A stretch of 53,378 nucleotides of DNA, from positions 1 through 53,378 of the forward strand of contig PJAB01000045.1 of assembly GCA_002887195.1 (NCBI GenBank), given 5' to 3'. The notes below the pieces were generated by a model that ran no database searches, had not been told where the DNA came from, and saw only the letters and a list, made by a program, of their open reading frames with translations. This document shows, piece after piece, positions 9,400 to 18,095 of this stretch (the stretch's first letter is position 1; each line of letters starts with the position of its first letter). This stretch comes from Chrysochromulina parva (lineage: Eukaryota > Haptophyta > Prymnesiales > Chrysochromulinaceae). The position numbers and the translations under genes are program-made.

Positions 9400-9975
9400 T
9401 GCACGGCATCAGGCACCCCTCCAATGTGCTGACTGGTGCATGAGCATGCCATGCACCCATTCCCAAGCTACGGTACAGTTGTACGCTTGTCTCGACTGTC
9501 CAAAATTGAGTTACTCGAACTGGAACTCTCGCCGGGCCTGGTACATGCTACATCCCATCGCGTTAGCCTTAGGCGTTTTTGAGTCTGAATGGAAAACTCC
9601 AACATGAAGTCGTAACTCATCGTGTGCGGGTGGCTAAGCGGGTGCGGAGACTGGTCGCTCAGCCCTTGGCTTAGCTGGAGACCTGTTGGCGGGTTGGGGG
9701 GTCTCCGGGCTCGCTCGCGTCGCTTCTCCGTTCTGGACGACTGCGTACCATTTCTTGCGGGTAGGTTCCTACCAATCCTACCAGGCTCCCGACTTGAGGC
9801 CGTTGGCCCCACGTTAGCCTTGGACGTCGTCCAGTCGCCGAGGAAATTGGCCGTCTCGGCGTCCCCTCGGCTTCGGGCCAGTCGAGATAGAACCTTTGCC
9901 TATTCACGCCCTTAATAAAATTCACAGTCCGACGAACTTTGAGCAGATCACTGGCTGTGCTCTCGTCGGTCAAAC
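9400..9975. other. Intergenic spacer with palindrome and TTCACA
   Basis: No gene is seen. It holds the palindrome GGTAGGTTCCTACC at 9760-9773, an AATAAA at 9914-9919 and TTCACA at 9921-9926, 49 nt before the next ATG. The last part is probably promoter plus 5' UTR. Confidence 0.5.
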
Positions 9976-11088
9976 ATGAGCGATGGTAGCGGCTCGATCG
10001 CTACGCTTGGCTCCATCCGTGGCATGCCCAACCTGCTCGACGACGTCGAGCGCATGCCGGAAAGGCCGTCGGTGCCCTCGCTCATTGCGCTGCTGCGCTC
10101 GACCGATGAGACGGAGCGCGACGACGCGCTGGCCTCGCTGGCCGAGCTAGTGGACGGAGCCTTTGGCGTGGATGGCGCCGAGCTGGGTCTCGCGGTGCGC
10201 GCCAACGGTGGCATCGCGCTGCTGAGCTGGCTGCTCGCGGACCCGTCTGCCGAGGTGCAGCAAATGGCGCTCATGATCCTCGGCAACCTGTGCTCCGACT
10301 CGGTCGACTCCAACTCGCGTGCGACCAAGGCGCTGCTGCTGCAGAGCGGTGGCGCGCGTGCGCTGCTGTCGTGCGTGCACACCGAGGACCCCGCCGTGCT
10401 GCTCTTTGCGTGCGGCGCGCTGCAGAACCTGTGCTTCGAGCCAGACTGGTCGGAGCTCGCGGTGGCGCATGACATCCACATCCGACTTCAGGGGCTGTTG
10501 TGCCACGAGGACGCGATGATCGTGCGCTACGCCTCGGGCTGCTTGCAGAACATTACGCGCTCGCTCCACATCGACGGCCTCTCCGAGCTCGCCGTCGAGG
10601 CTGTGAAGGAGCGCAACCTCGAGCACCGTCGTGAAGGCTGGCTGGAGCAGCGTGCGCGGATGCGCATCGCGCGCGCGCTGCTCGACATCCCAAGCGAGGT
10701 GCGCCTGACCCTAACCCTGACCCGAACCCTATCCCTATCCCTATCCCTAAGGGCGCTGATCGACATCCCAAGTGAGGTGCGCACGCGCCGGCACGCGGCG
10801 AGCCGACCGGATGACCAGCCTTGCATGCGTGTGCTCACCACGGCGCCTCGTCCACAGGTGCGCACGCGGCGGCACGCGGCGGGCGTGCGTCGGCGCCAGC
10901 GCGCCGCGAATCTCGGCGACTCGGACTCACGCCCCTCCTCAGCTGCCTCATCACGCTCAACGGGCTCGTATGTGTCTGCACGCTCCTCGTCCTCGTTCGC
11001 CGCACCCGCCGTCGTCTCGCCTGCCGTCCCCTCGCCTGCCGTCCCCTCGCCTGCCGCCTCGCCCAAGTGGTCAGCTAGCAATTGGTGA
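9976..11088 (+). CDS. Armadillo-repeat protein
   Basis: Residues ~30-215 form about four ARM repeats: a LIALLRSTDETERDDALASL start, then ANGGIALLSWLLA...QQMALMILGNLC, SGGARALLSCVH...LLFACGALQNLC and RLQGLLC...IVRYASGCLQNIT, each with the G-G/A-L-L and L-x-N-L/I pattern. ARM folds bind peptide partners; many occur in flagellar or nuclear-import proteins. The reading frame is open through a 159-nt segment (10699-10857) that has GT...AG ends and telomere-like repeats. I read that segment as an intron, giving 317 rather than 370 residues. The C-terminus is basic, then Ser/Pro-rich with repeated PSPAVPSPA. It is a paralogue of the ARM/IQ gene at 24454. TTCACA lies 49 nt before the ATG. Confidence 0.72.
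   Translation: MSDGSGSIATLGSIRGMPNLLDDVERMPERPSVPSLIALLRSTDETERDDALASLAELVDGAFGVDGAELGLAVRANGGIALLSWLLADPSAEVQQMALMILGNLCSDSVDSNSRATKALLLQSGGARALLSCVHTEDPAVLLFACGALQNLCFEPDWSELAVAHDIHIRLQGLLCHEDAMIVRYASGCLQNITRSLHIDGLSELAVEAVKERNLEHRREGWLEQRARMRIARALLDIPSEVRLTLTLTRTLSLSLSLRALIDIPSEVRTRRHAASRPDDQPCMRVLTTAPRPQVRTRRHAAGVRRRQRAANLGDSDSRPSSAASSRSTGSYVSARSSSSFAAPAVVSPAVPSPAVPSPAASPKWSASNW
10699..10857 (+). other. Predicted intron made of two back-to-back GT...AG units, with telomere-like repeats
   Basis: Unit I is 10699-10776 and unit II is 10777-10857. Both begin GTGCGC and end in AG. Unit I contains CCCTAACCCTGACCC and then CCCTATCCCTAT, and ends with a copy of the upstream exon end (ATCGACATCCCAAGTGAG). 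Unit II begins with a copy of the downstream exon start (GTGCGCACGCG..CGGCACGC). The total is a multiple of three with no stop, so it could also be translated. Confidence 0.5.
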
Positions 11089-11755
11089 GGCAATACGGAT
11101 GATCAGCAGCCGGCCGACCAGGATGTCGCCGGTTTGACCAACTCAGAGAAGCGTCTAGACGCGCCCCCTCCGACGCCGACAGAGCTCAGGAGCTCAGAGC
11201 GGTGATCATCTGGGTTAGTGCGGCGTTCAGCTGCGTGCGTGCGGGCTGCGCGGCCGCATTGTCCGGTCATAAGCGTCAAAACAGTGTTCGAAGATGATTT
11301 CATTTTTGGAGTTTGACTTCCAACCTGTAGTAGCACGCCTAAGCTTCGCCAATAAACTTGAGAAGCCTCACGCCCGAAACTCATGTCGCAATGCCCTCGC
11401 CAGAACCCAACTCGCCCCCGAGCCCAACACCAGCTATTCCGAGCGAATTGACCCGCGCACCCGCACACGCCTCCCCTGCACCCCTGCCTTGGCAACTTCT
11501 AACCGGAATCCCGCCAGCGCGGAAGTGGGTCGCAAGCGCGCGCGAACCACTCCAGCCCAGCTGCCCAAGGCACCGCACCTCCAACTTCCACTCGCACACG
11601 AGCACCAATCCCACGCGCGTGCACGGCGGGTGCGACGCCTTGCCATCCGTATCGCGTCTCTCTTTCCCCCAATCACCAGACGTTCGCCTTCCCACTCTCA
11701 CAGAAGCGAGCAAGCACCAAAGGCACCACCAGCGTTACCCGAAGAACCTATCCAA
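11089..11755. other. Intergenic region / long 5' UTR
   Basis: An AATAAA (11351-11356) may end the ARM gene transcript. The frame of the next gene is open from 11294, but the composition differs from the coding part and an overlapping frame (11358-12008) is equally open, so I do not call it coding. A TCTCACAG lies about 55 nt before the chosen ATG. Confidence 0.4.
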
Positions 11756-13372
11756 ATGCAATTTTCAAACTGGACTTATCCGCTTACTTTTGAATGGGAC
11801 GCAGGCCAACCCGACATATCCGCGCCCGCTCCCGAGGCTACCACAAAGACGCTGGTCGTCGTGTCGGCGTTGTGCGCGAGCCCTCTTGGTGAGTTGGACA
11901 TCGTGGCGTCGGCACTCGCGTCGCTGGGGCTCGACTTCAAGCTTGTTGTTACGCTCCCAGACCGCCCAGCGGCGGTCTTCTCCGTTACCGCCTCGGAGGA
12001 CATATTAAATTACCTTCTCAGCGATGGTATCCGCGTGCAGGGCGTCGTCATGGGCGTCTCACGCGCGGGCGCATGTATCGCGTGCCTCGTCGGGGGCAAG
12101 GGTCGTGTTGCCCCCGACGTTGTCGCTCGAATCGTCAACGACGAGGAGGGCATCGTCCTCACCCCCCATCCCACGGACGCGGACACGGACATGCTCTTCC
12201 TCGCCCCCGATGCCGACAAGGCCCTCCAGCTCGTGCGCCGCCACAGATTTCAGGCCGGTGAGGGGGCTGGCTTCACCTTCACCTTCGCAAAGACGGCGCC
12301 TGTTTGGGGTCTTTGCGAGGGTGGCGACTTGACTTCCGAGATCAAGCGCAAGGTTCGAGACGAGGCTCGAGACGAGGTTCGAGACGAGGTTCGTTTCGAA
12401 GTGGCAGTCGCACTGGTGTACGCGAAAGAGAACCCTCACATCATTGGTGGCGGCAGGCCGAGGGCTCACGGTAGCAACTCAACAGTCCAGGCGCTGTGGC
12501 GTCACACCGCAGTGCAGTGCGGCTTCTCGGAGCAGGAGAAGCCCGACCCGGTAGGAAGCAAGCTCACTAAGTTGACGAAGTATGCGCGGACGATCTTAAC
12601 CAAGAAGTGGGACAAGATAGAGTTGCCGGATTTCAAGGCGTGGCGTGCGAAAGAATTCGTGTCCGATGATTTTGATTTTGTGTGTGGCTTTGAGAGCCTC
12701 ATCGATGGATTCAACCCTGATGTTGCGAGAGCGCACGCACGAAGCTCCGACCCGAGATCTCAGGGCAAACGCCAATGCCTGGAGGCCACGGAGTGCGCGG
12801 GCGCGTCCGAGCTGTCCTCTAGCGCGGGCGCGTCCCACTCTGGCATGGGCGCCGGGGTGACGAGTCTCATGCCCACACCCGCGCAGCTCGAAATCGCCCT
12901 GAACGCGGAGCTCATGATCGACTACGAGTGCTTCGAACCGATCACCCCTGGGCGCCCGCCATCTCTCTGGGAGCTCGACGATGCGAGCGAAAAGGAGAGC
13001 TCCACGCCATCAATGGGCGCGTCTTCTTCTAGTTTGGGCGCCATGGTGGGCGCGCCCCTCATGCCGGCGTCTCCGCCCAAGCCCATGCAGGCGGAGTTAC
13101 CTGTACCGCCTGCGTCGCTCATGCCAGCCATGCTCGTCACAGCCGGCACAGGCCACCCGTGGAGAATTCAGCAGGCGCAGCAGGCGCAGCAGGCCGATGC
13201 CGCGGTTCGAGATGTAGCGGACGATCTGTTTTTCGATGGGGTTTGGAGTGACGACACTGGCAGCCCCCTTCACAACCCCATCAGCGGAGTGGAGAGGTCG
13301 TACTGTGTCAAGATCGAGGATGAGCTCGATGACGAATCCAGTGAAGATGACGAAACCAGGGGGGCTCTGTGA
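11756..13372 (+). CDS. Unknown protein, 538 aa, acidic repetitive C-terminus
   Basis: I do not recognise a family. From MQFSNWTYPLTFEW the N-terminal ~200 residues look folded (TLVVVSALCASPLGELDIVA, then VVTLPDRPAAVFSV and DMLFLAPDADKALQLVRRH). A charged RDEARDEVRDEVRFEVA repeat follows (~12355-12400). Next comes VQALWRHTAVQCGF...KWDKIELPDFKAWRAKEFV, which might be a DNA- or protein-binding module. The rest is Ser/Met/Pro-rich with QAQQAQQADAA and an acidic end (DELDDESSEDDETRGAL) encoded by the first unit of a 28-bp minisatellite that runs through the stop codon. It could be a regulator with an acidic tail; this is inference. An upstream extension to 11294 is open but doubtful. Confidence 0.5.
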   Translation: MQFSNWTYPLTFEWDAGQPDISAPAPEATTKTLVVVSALCASPLGELDIVASALASLGLDFKLVVTLPDRPAAVFSVTASEDILNYLLSDGIRVQGVVMGVSRAGACIACLVGGKGRVAPDVVARIVNDEEGIVLTPHPTDADTDMLFLAPDADKALQLVRRHRFQAGEGAGFTFTFAKTAPVWGLCEGGDLTSEIKRKVRDEARDEVRDEVRFEVAVALVYAKENPHIIGGGRPRAHGSNSTVQALWRHTAVQCGFSEQEKPDPVGSKLTKLTKYARTILTKKWDKIELPDFKAWRAKEFVSDDFDFVCGFESLIDGFNPDVARAHARSSDPRSQGKRQCLEATECAGASELSSSAGASHSGMGAGVTSLMPTPAQLEIALNAELMIDYECFEPITPGRPPSLWELDDASEKESSTPSMGASSSSLGAMVGAPLMPASPPKPMQAELPVPPASLMPAMLVTAGTGHPWRIQQAQQAQQADAAVRDVADDLFFDGVWSDDTGSPLHNPISGVERSYCVKIEDELDDESSEDDETRGAL

Positions 13373-13492
13373 AGATGACGAAACCAGGGGGCTCTATGAA
13401 GATGACGAAACCAGGGGGGCTCTGTGAAGATGACGAAACCAGGGGGGCTCTGTGAAGATGACGAAACCAGTGAAGATGACGAAACCAGGGGG
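13341..13492 (+). repeat. 28-bp minisatellite across a stop codon
   Basis: The unit GTGAAGATGACGAAACCAGG plus GGGGCTCT is repeated five times, plus a truncated copy; unit lengths are about 28, 27, 28, 28 and 18. The first unit encodes the last residues of the upstream protein (EDDETRGAL) and its stop. Each unit begins GTGAAG and contains CCAG, so cryptic splicing is conceivable. Confidence 0.85.
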
Positions 13493-13740
13493 GCACGTGC
13501 CATCGATGAAACGGGGATAAAACTCGGGGGGTCGCCGGGATACAACTTATGTTTAAACACGCCATAGCGGTAACTACCTCGGAGTGTTGAAACCCTCCCC
13601 CAAGGTCAAAATCTCGCGCAGCGTGGCAGTACACCGTACACGACACTCGGTGACCTTCCCCAAACCTACTGGTAAGGACATGCAATACACTTGGTATCAA
13701 GCAGACCGCGAGCCCGGTATTTATCGTGCGCTGCTACGTG

Positions 13741-15378
13741 CTAGATTAAGTCCGTTGCGACGTGCTCCGGATTCACAAACTCGTACGCGCCTCTGACCAC
13801 GCCTTTGACCACGAACATGCCGACGCGCTTGGCGTCCAGCCCCAAATCGAGCAGGTTGGGTGGCTGGGGGGGGGGCGGTCGTGACGGCGAGGGCGGTAGG
13901 CGCGGCGTGGGTGGCGGGGACTTGTGCGAGGGAGGCCTTGGAGATGGAGATGGTGGCACCGGAGCTGGCGGCGATTGCGGGGGCTCTGGCGGTGGCGGCG
14001 ATGGCGGCGGTGGCACCGGAGGCGGCGGCGATGGCGGGGGTGGGACGGGCGGCGGTGGCGAGGGAGGCGGTGGCACAGGTGGTGGTGGTGAAGGAGGCGG
14101 CGGTGCTGGCGGCGGCGCTGACGGCGGCGGTGGCGCAGGTGGAGGCGGCGAAGGAGGTGGCGGTGTCGGCGGTGGAGGCGAGGGCGGTGACGGGGCCGGT
14201 GGCGGTGGCGAGAGCGGCGGCGGTGGAGGCGGTCGAGGCGAGGGAGAGGGATCAGGAGGTGGTGGCGATGGTGGCGAAGGAGGAAAGGAAGGCGGGGTCT
14301 CGGGCGGGGGAGACGGCGGTGACGCTGGCGATGGCGGTGAGTGCGGCTGAGGTGGTGCGAGTGGCGGCGGCGGAGGTTGCGGCGACGGATGCTGAGGCGG
14401 CAGTAACGGCGGCGGGGGTGGTAAAGCTGGCGGTGGCGACGGCGGCGGCGGCGGCTCAGGCGTGGAAATAGGAGTGTAGGGTGGCGGTGGCCGTTGAGGT
14501 GGTGGCGGGTGCGGGCTCGGAGGTGGTACCAATGGAGGTGGAGGCGGGTGCGGGCTCGGAGGTGGTATCAATGGAGGTGGAGGCGGGTGCGGGCTCGGAG
14601 GTGGTACCAATGGAGGTGGAGGCGGGTGCGGGCTCGGAGGTGGCAATGGAGGTGGAGGCAGAGGAGCCGGTGATGGAGATGAAGGAGGCAGCAGAGGCGG
14701 CGGTGATGGAGATGAAGGAGGCAGCAGAGGCGGCGGAGGCGGCCAAAGTGGCACTGGGGACGGCGGAGGCGGACTGCTCGGCCGCGGCGGCGCAATCGGC
14801 GACGGAGGAGCATCCGCTGGCACCGGTGATGTCGCGAAGAGGCTTGCTGCAATGAAAACCAAAACGCTAATGCCGAGCAAAACCAAGCATGGTCCGACAA
14901 ACTTTGATGCAGATGGTGCCACAGTGGAGGTCAACGTGGCGTTGGCAGCGGCCTCGACGTCCTCTTCGTCGTTGAGCGTTTGGTAGCCGTTGGTCACGGT
15001 CGTCGTCGTGGCAAACTTTGACGCAGATGGTGCCACAGTGGAGGTCAACGTGGCGTTGGCAGCGGCCTTGACGTCCTCTTCGTCGTTGAGCGTTTGGTAG
15101 CCGTTGGTCACGGTCGTCGTGGCCTTCTCGAGCTGCCTCTTGAGCATCGAGAACTCATATTCAGCATCGAGCTGCCTCTGCTCTCGAGCTTCTTTCGCTT
15201 GGATAGCCAGCTCCCGCCTCGCACGAGCCTCCTTCCGAGCCTCCCTCCGCTTTCGCACGTCTTTGAGGAAGTCCTGAATCCTCAAGATCGCCATGAGCCT
15301 CCTATTGGCTTCCATGATCTGCTGAAGCGCCTCCATGTCATCGACCGCCGAGGCAAAGCCACCGGCCATGAGCGGCAT
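13741..15378 (-). CDS. Type II membrane protein with long Ser-Pro-rich (extensin/pherophorin-like) ectodomain
   Basis: The N-terminal ~115 residues are cytosolic and coiled-coil-like (MEALQQIMEANRRLMAILR, RKRREARKEARARRELA). Two near-identical ~38-residue tandem copies containing TVTNGYQTLNDEEDV follow, then a transmembrane helix (CLVLLGISVLVFIAASLFA). About 300 residues of SPPPP/PPPPSP/PPPSPHP repeats come next, then a 40-residue C-terminal domain (DAKRVGMFVVKGVVRGAYEF). Such SP-rich stretches are hydroxyproline-rich, glycosylated rods in algal walls and scales. The topology suggests a surface rod anchored in the plasma membrane or Golgi. A 39-nt repeat encodes the PPPPPLVPPPSPH units. TTCACA lies 86 nt upstream in sense. 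A GTG at 15399 would add seven residues. Confidence 0.72.
   Translation of the reverse strand: MPLMAGGFASAVDDMEALQQIMEANRRLMAILRIQDFLKDVRKRREARKEARARRELAIQAKEAREQRQLDAEYEFSMLKRQLEKATTTVTNGYQTLNDEEDVKAAANATLTSTVAPSASKFATTTTVTNGYQTLNDEEDVEAAANATLTSTVAPSASKFVGPCLVLLGISVLVFIAASLFATSPVPADAPPSPIAPPRPSSPPPPSPVPLWPPPPPLLPPSSPSPPPLLPPSSPSPAPLPPPPLPPPSPHPPPPPLVPPPSPHPPPPPLIPPPSPHPPPPPLVPPPSPHPPPPQRPPPPYTPISTPEPPPPPSPPPALPPPPPLLPPQHPSPQPPPPPLAPPQPHSPPSPASPPSPPPETPPSFPPSPPSPPPPDPSPSPRPPPPPPLSPPPPAPSPPSPPPPTPPPPSPPPPAPPPPSAPPPAPPPPSPPPPVPPPPSPPPPVPPPPSPPPPVPPPPSPPPPEPPQSPPAPVPPSPSPRPPSHKSPPPTPRLPPSPSRPPPPQPPNLLDLGLDAKRVGMFVVKGVVRGAYEFVNPEHVATDLI
14504..14650 (-). repeat. 39-bp tandem repeat encoding PPPPPLVPPPSPH
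   Basis: About four near-identical copies lie within the Pro-rich ectodomain; they differ mainly at one codon (LVP versus LIP). They are in frame and recently amplified. Confidence 0.75.
14905..15115 (-). repeat. Tandem duplication inside the Pro-rich protein gene
   Basis: Two adjacent copies of about 110 bp encode TTVTNGYQTLNDEEDV followed by AAANATLTSTVAPSASKF. They differ by very few bases (one K/E change), so the duplication is young. Confidence 0.8.
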
Positions 15379-15662
15379 TCGCGGACTGCACTTACCCACC
15401 GGCTTTCGTGTCCTTCGCCAAGTTCCGCAACGCGACCCTGGCGTGATGAAGGCAAATCAAGACGTGTGAAGTCAAGTCAAGTCGCAAACCTTCACACCGT
15501 GGGGAGACGAGAAAACACACTGGACTCAACGTGAAGAGTCGTGAAATCGGTGTGGTTCAAGAGACAAAGTACAGTAGTGCATCTTTCACTGTGGAAAGAG
15601 ATCCTGGGTCCCGTACCTCGCGAGGCTCCACCTCCCGAATCTCGCACTCGCGTCGCACAAAA

Positions 15663-16022
15663 ATGCTCTACCGCATCGTCGTCCTCGCCCTCTTCGCCAC
15701 CGTCTCGGCGTTCAACGCCCCGGTGTCCGCCGTCGGTGCCTCGGCCATCGCGCGCGCTGCCATCCGCGCCCCCGCTGTCGTCGCCATGGCTGACGAGGTG
15801 GAGGACAAGGTGAAGGGCATCATCGCGGAGCAGCTGGGCGTCGAGCTCAACACCGTGCTGCCGGGCGCGTCCTTCACCGAGGACCTGGGCGCTGACTCCC
15901 TCGACGCCGTCGAGCTGATCATGGCGATCGAGGAGGCGTTCGACATCGAGATCCCCGATGAGGAGGCCGAGACGATGACGACCCCCGCCGACTGCGTGAA
16001 GGCGATCAAGGGCAAGCTGTAA
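15663..16022 (+). CDS. Plastid-targeted acyl carrier protein
   Basis: The mature part (from about residue 41, [20 protein letters not shown]) is a complete type II ACP with the phosphopantetheine-attachment motif [17 protein letters not shown] (Ser of DSL). It carries acyl chains as thioesters in plastid fatty-acid synthesis. The leader ([20 protein letters not shown]) is a signal peptide with an A-F cleavage motif followed by an Ala/Arg-rich transit peptide. That is the bipartite leader of a complex red-type plastid. Total 119 aa, normal for an ACP precursor. The ATG chosen starts the signal peptide; the upstream open frame from 15531 is probably 5' UTR. TTCACA is at 15491-15496. Confidence 0.95.
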   Translation: MLYRIVVLALFATVSAFNAPVSAVGASAIARAAIRAPAVVAMADEVEDKVKGIIAEQLGVELNTVLPGASFTEDLGADSLDAVELIMAIEEAFDIEIPDEEAETMTTPADCVKAIKGKL

Positions 16023-16508
16023 GCCTCGCGCCACGCTGCGCATGCTGATGCACACGAGGCGTGTCGCCACGTGCGCCGCCATGGGAGGAGCTGTCATCAC
16101 TCGTAGTGGTTTTGCGACCAGTGCTGACTCACGGGAGGGGAGTAGCGGGACAGTCGGGCAACTATAAAGGGTCCACCAACATTCCATGAGGTTAGCGTAT
16201 GTGCGCGCTGTTGCCCTCAACATCAAGGGCCCAAGCCTATGTATTCAAGACGGACCGCGCGAAAATACGTCCGCTGCTGCATGCGGCTCGCTGCCGCACT
16301 GCACTTCGAGTTGCGACAAAAATGCGCACTCCCAAATGGTGAAACGAAAGGGCAACGCGAAGACGGCCCACATTTTTCGTCTAAGAGTGTCACGGTGGCT
16401 CCTCTCGGATGTGCAGGCTTCTCGGCGTTTGACGGCACACCCCCACAGGGAGGGCGTCATGCTTTGTCTTACAAAAAGTTCATTAAAAGTGTGTCGCGGG
16501 GTTTCACA
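16023..16508. other. Intergenic region with TATA-like box
   Basis: No gene is seen. TATAAA is at 16163-16168. The frame of the next gene is open from 16239 but reads as non-conserved, so I leave it as UTR. TTCACA directly abuts the next ATG. Confidence 0.45.
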
Positions 16509-16973
16509 ATGGCTCCTCGTGTCGTGCTCGTCCTCGTGACGCTGGTGCGCGCGGCAGCGTACGTACACACTTGGTCGAGTGAGCGCTCGTGTCGGACAAG
16601 CCGAAGGCTACGTTGCTTGGTTGACGAATTGCCTGTGAACCCACCTGTTGGCCTCCGTTGCCTAAGCCGACAGGAGGTCGTGGACAAGCTCAACGCGGTG
16701 CCCGTGTTCAGCATCGTAAACGGAGCCGAACAGATGGTGCAGACGCCTGACAAGGAAAGTGGTGAGCTTGCATGCCGCTTCTATCTCGAAATCGACGACG
16801 CGAAGGCGGCCCTCCAGGAGCTGCGCAGCAACAACCCGAACGCCATGATTGACGTGGCAGTCACGCCTCTCGGCACAGCGTTCGCCCTGTGCGAGTGGCA
16901 GACGCCGGTTGAGGAATCGCTGGGTGCCGCGGGGGCCGAAGACATTGCCGCCGACCTTGACGATGAGTATTTG

Positions 16974-17006
<33 letters not shown>

Positions 17007-17435
17007 TTTGGTGATGCAGGCAATGTCGCTGAGGAGAGCATAGAGGTGCGCCTTCAGGCGGCGCGCGCGGAGATGGAGAGCGTGCGCGGCTTGCTCAAGA
17101 AGTCGCCCGTGCCGCCGCTGCTGCGCCGGCGCAACGTGCTCCAGGGTCCAATTCCACTTTTTGGATCTGATCAGATCCGCTTTCAGCGTCCTGCAGGCAC
17201 GGCTGCCGCTGCCGACGCCGCCGACGAGAAGGAGGAGGAGTCGACGATGCTGCCGCTCTTCTTCAGGCGGAGCGACCTGCTTGTGGCGTGGGTGGCGAGC
17301 GGGGGCTCGATCGACTCGCTGCCTGCGGTGCAGGTGACCGACCTGCGCACGATCGCCTGGCAGATGCAATTCGATCGAAACCAGGACTGGAGGCCAATGC
17401 TCTTCGTCGCACCCGAGCCAGCTATCGACTTTGTG

Positions 17436-17477
<42 letters not shown>

Positions 17478-17588
17478 GAGCAGGCGGCAGCGGCGGCGGC
17501 GGCAGCGGCACCGATTCTCTCCGCAGCGGACGTGCAGGGCCTCATCTTCGGCAGCGATGATGCGCCCGTGAGAGCTCGCCGCTCGTAA
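16509..17588 (+). CDS. Tic22-like plastid protein-import factor
   Basis: The N-terminus (MAPRVVLVLVTLVRAAAYVH) is a signal peptide followed by an Arg/Ser-rich transit-like stretch, a complex-plastid leader. The body matches Tic22: LNAVPVFSIVNGAEQ, then a FYLEIDDAKAALQELRS helix, IDVAVTPLGTAFAL, and later the LPLFFRRSDLLVAWVASGG block and VQVTDLRTIAWQMQ. Tic22 works as a chaperone-like intermembrane component for preproteins entering plastids. Two insertions are unusual: a run of ten Asp (about 16978-17004) and a poly-Gln of 13 followed by Ala repeats near the C-terminus. 359 aa against ~250-270 in plants, the excess being low-complexity. The gene follows ACP on the same strand, about 490 bp away. 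Confidence 0.8.
17436..17512 (+). repeat. CAG/GCG trinucleotide run
   Basis: AGCAGC repeats encode 13 Gln, then an Ala run, in the C-terminal region of the Tic22-like protein. Confidence 0.85.
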
Positions 17589-18095
17589 GTAGAGTAACAC
17601 ACGCCGCTGTGCGGCCAGGACTCGCGTGGCAAGGATCCTGGACCCAGGCATGCTGAGAGCCCGCCGCTAGCGATCCTGACGTCCTGAGACCTGAGGGCGA
17701 GCGAACAGCCAACAGGTGCTGTCTGGGTCGTTGTAAACGTGCACAGGTGGGAGGTGCCCGTGACGGGTGTCAGTGGATCGAACAGTCTTGATTTGGTATT
17801 CATCGTTACGTTCTGACGTGTCCGCGGGATTAACGATTATGAACCTACGCTGATCTCGCTGCGTATGGACCCCACTTACTATGATTAGCTATCAGAACAC
17901 ACCTCATTGTCCAGAGCTCCAGACGGGGGGTCGGAGAGTCCAGAGCGTCGGGAGAAGGCGCGTGTGCAAGAGCGGTAGAGCTCGGACGGAGCGTCGTCGG
18001 TCTCGCTAGCTTTCGACTTCACACAGCGCACTCTGTTGGCGTGTTGAGCTAAAGCCGTACCGCGACCGCACGACGCGAGGCTGGTGCACCGCGGG
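17589..18095. other. Convergent intergenic region
   Basis: About 500 bp between converging genes. No coding signal, repeat or RNA gene is seen. Confidence 0.5.

Noticed and set aside
11358..12008. Open frame overlapping the start of the gene at 11756
   Set aside because: No conserved features, and it crosses into the better-supported frame; Pro/Ser composition fits UTR.
13805..14350. Gly-rich plus-strand frame
   Set aside because: Exact mirror of the Pro-rich repeats of the minus-strand membrane protein.
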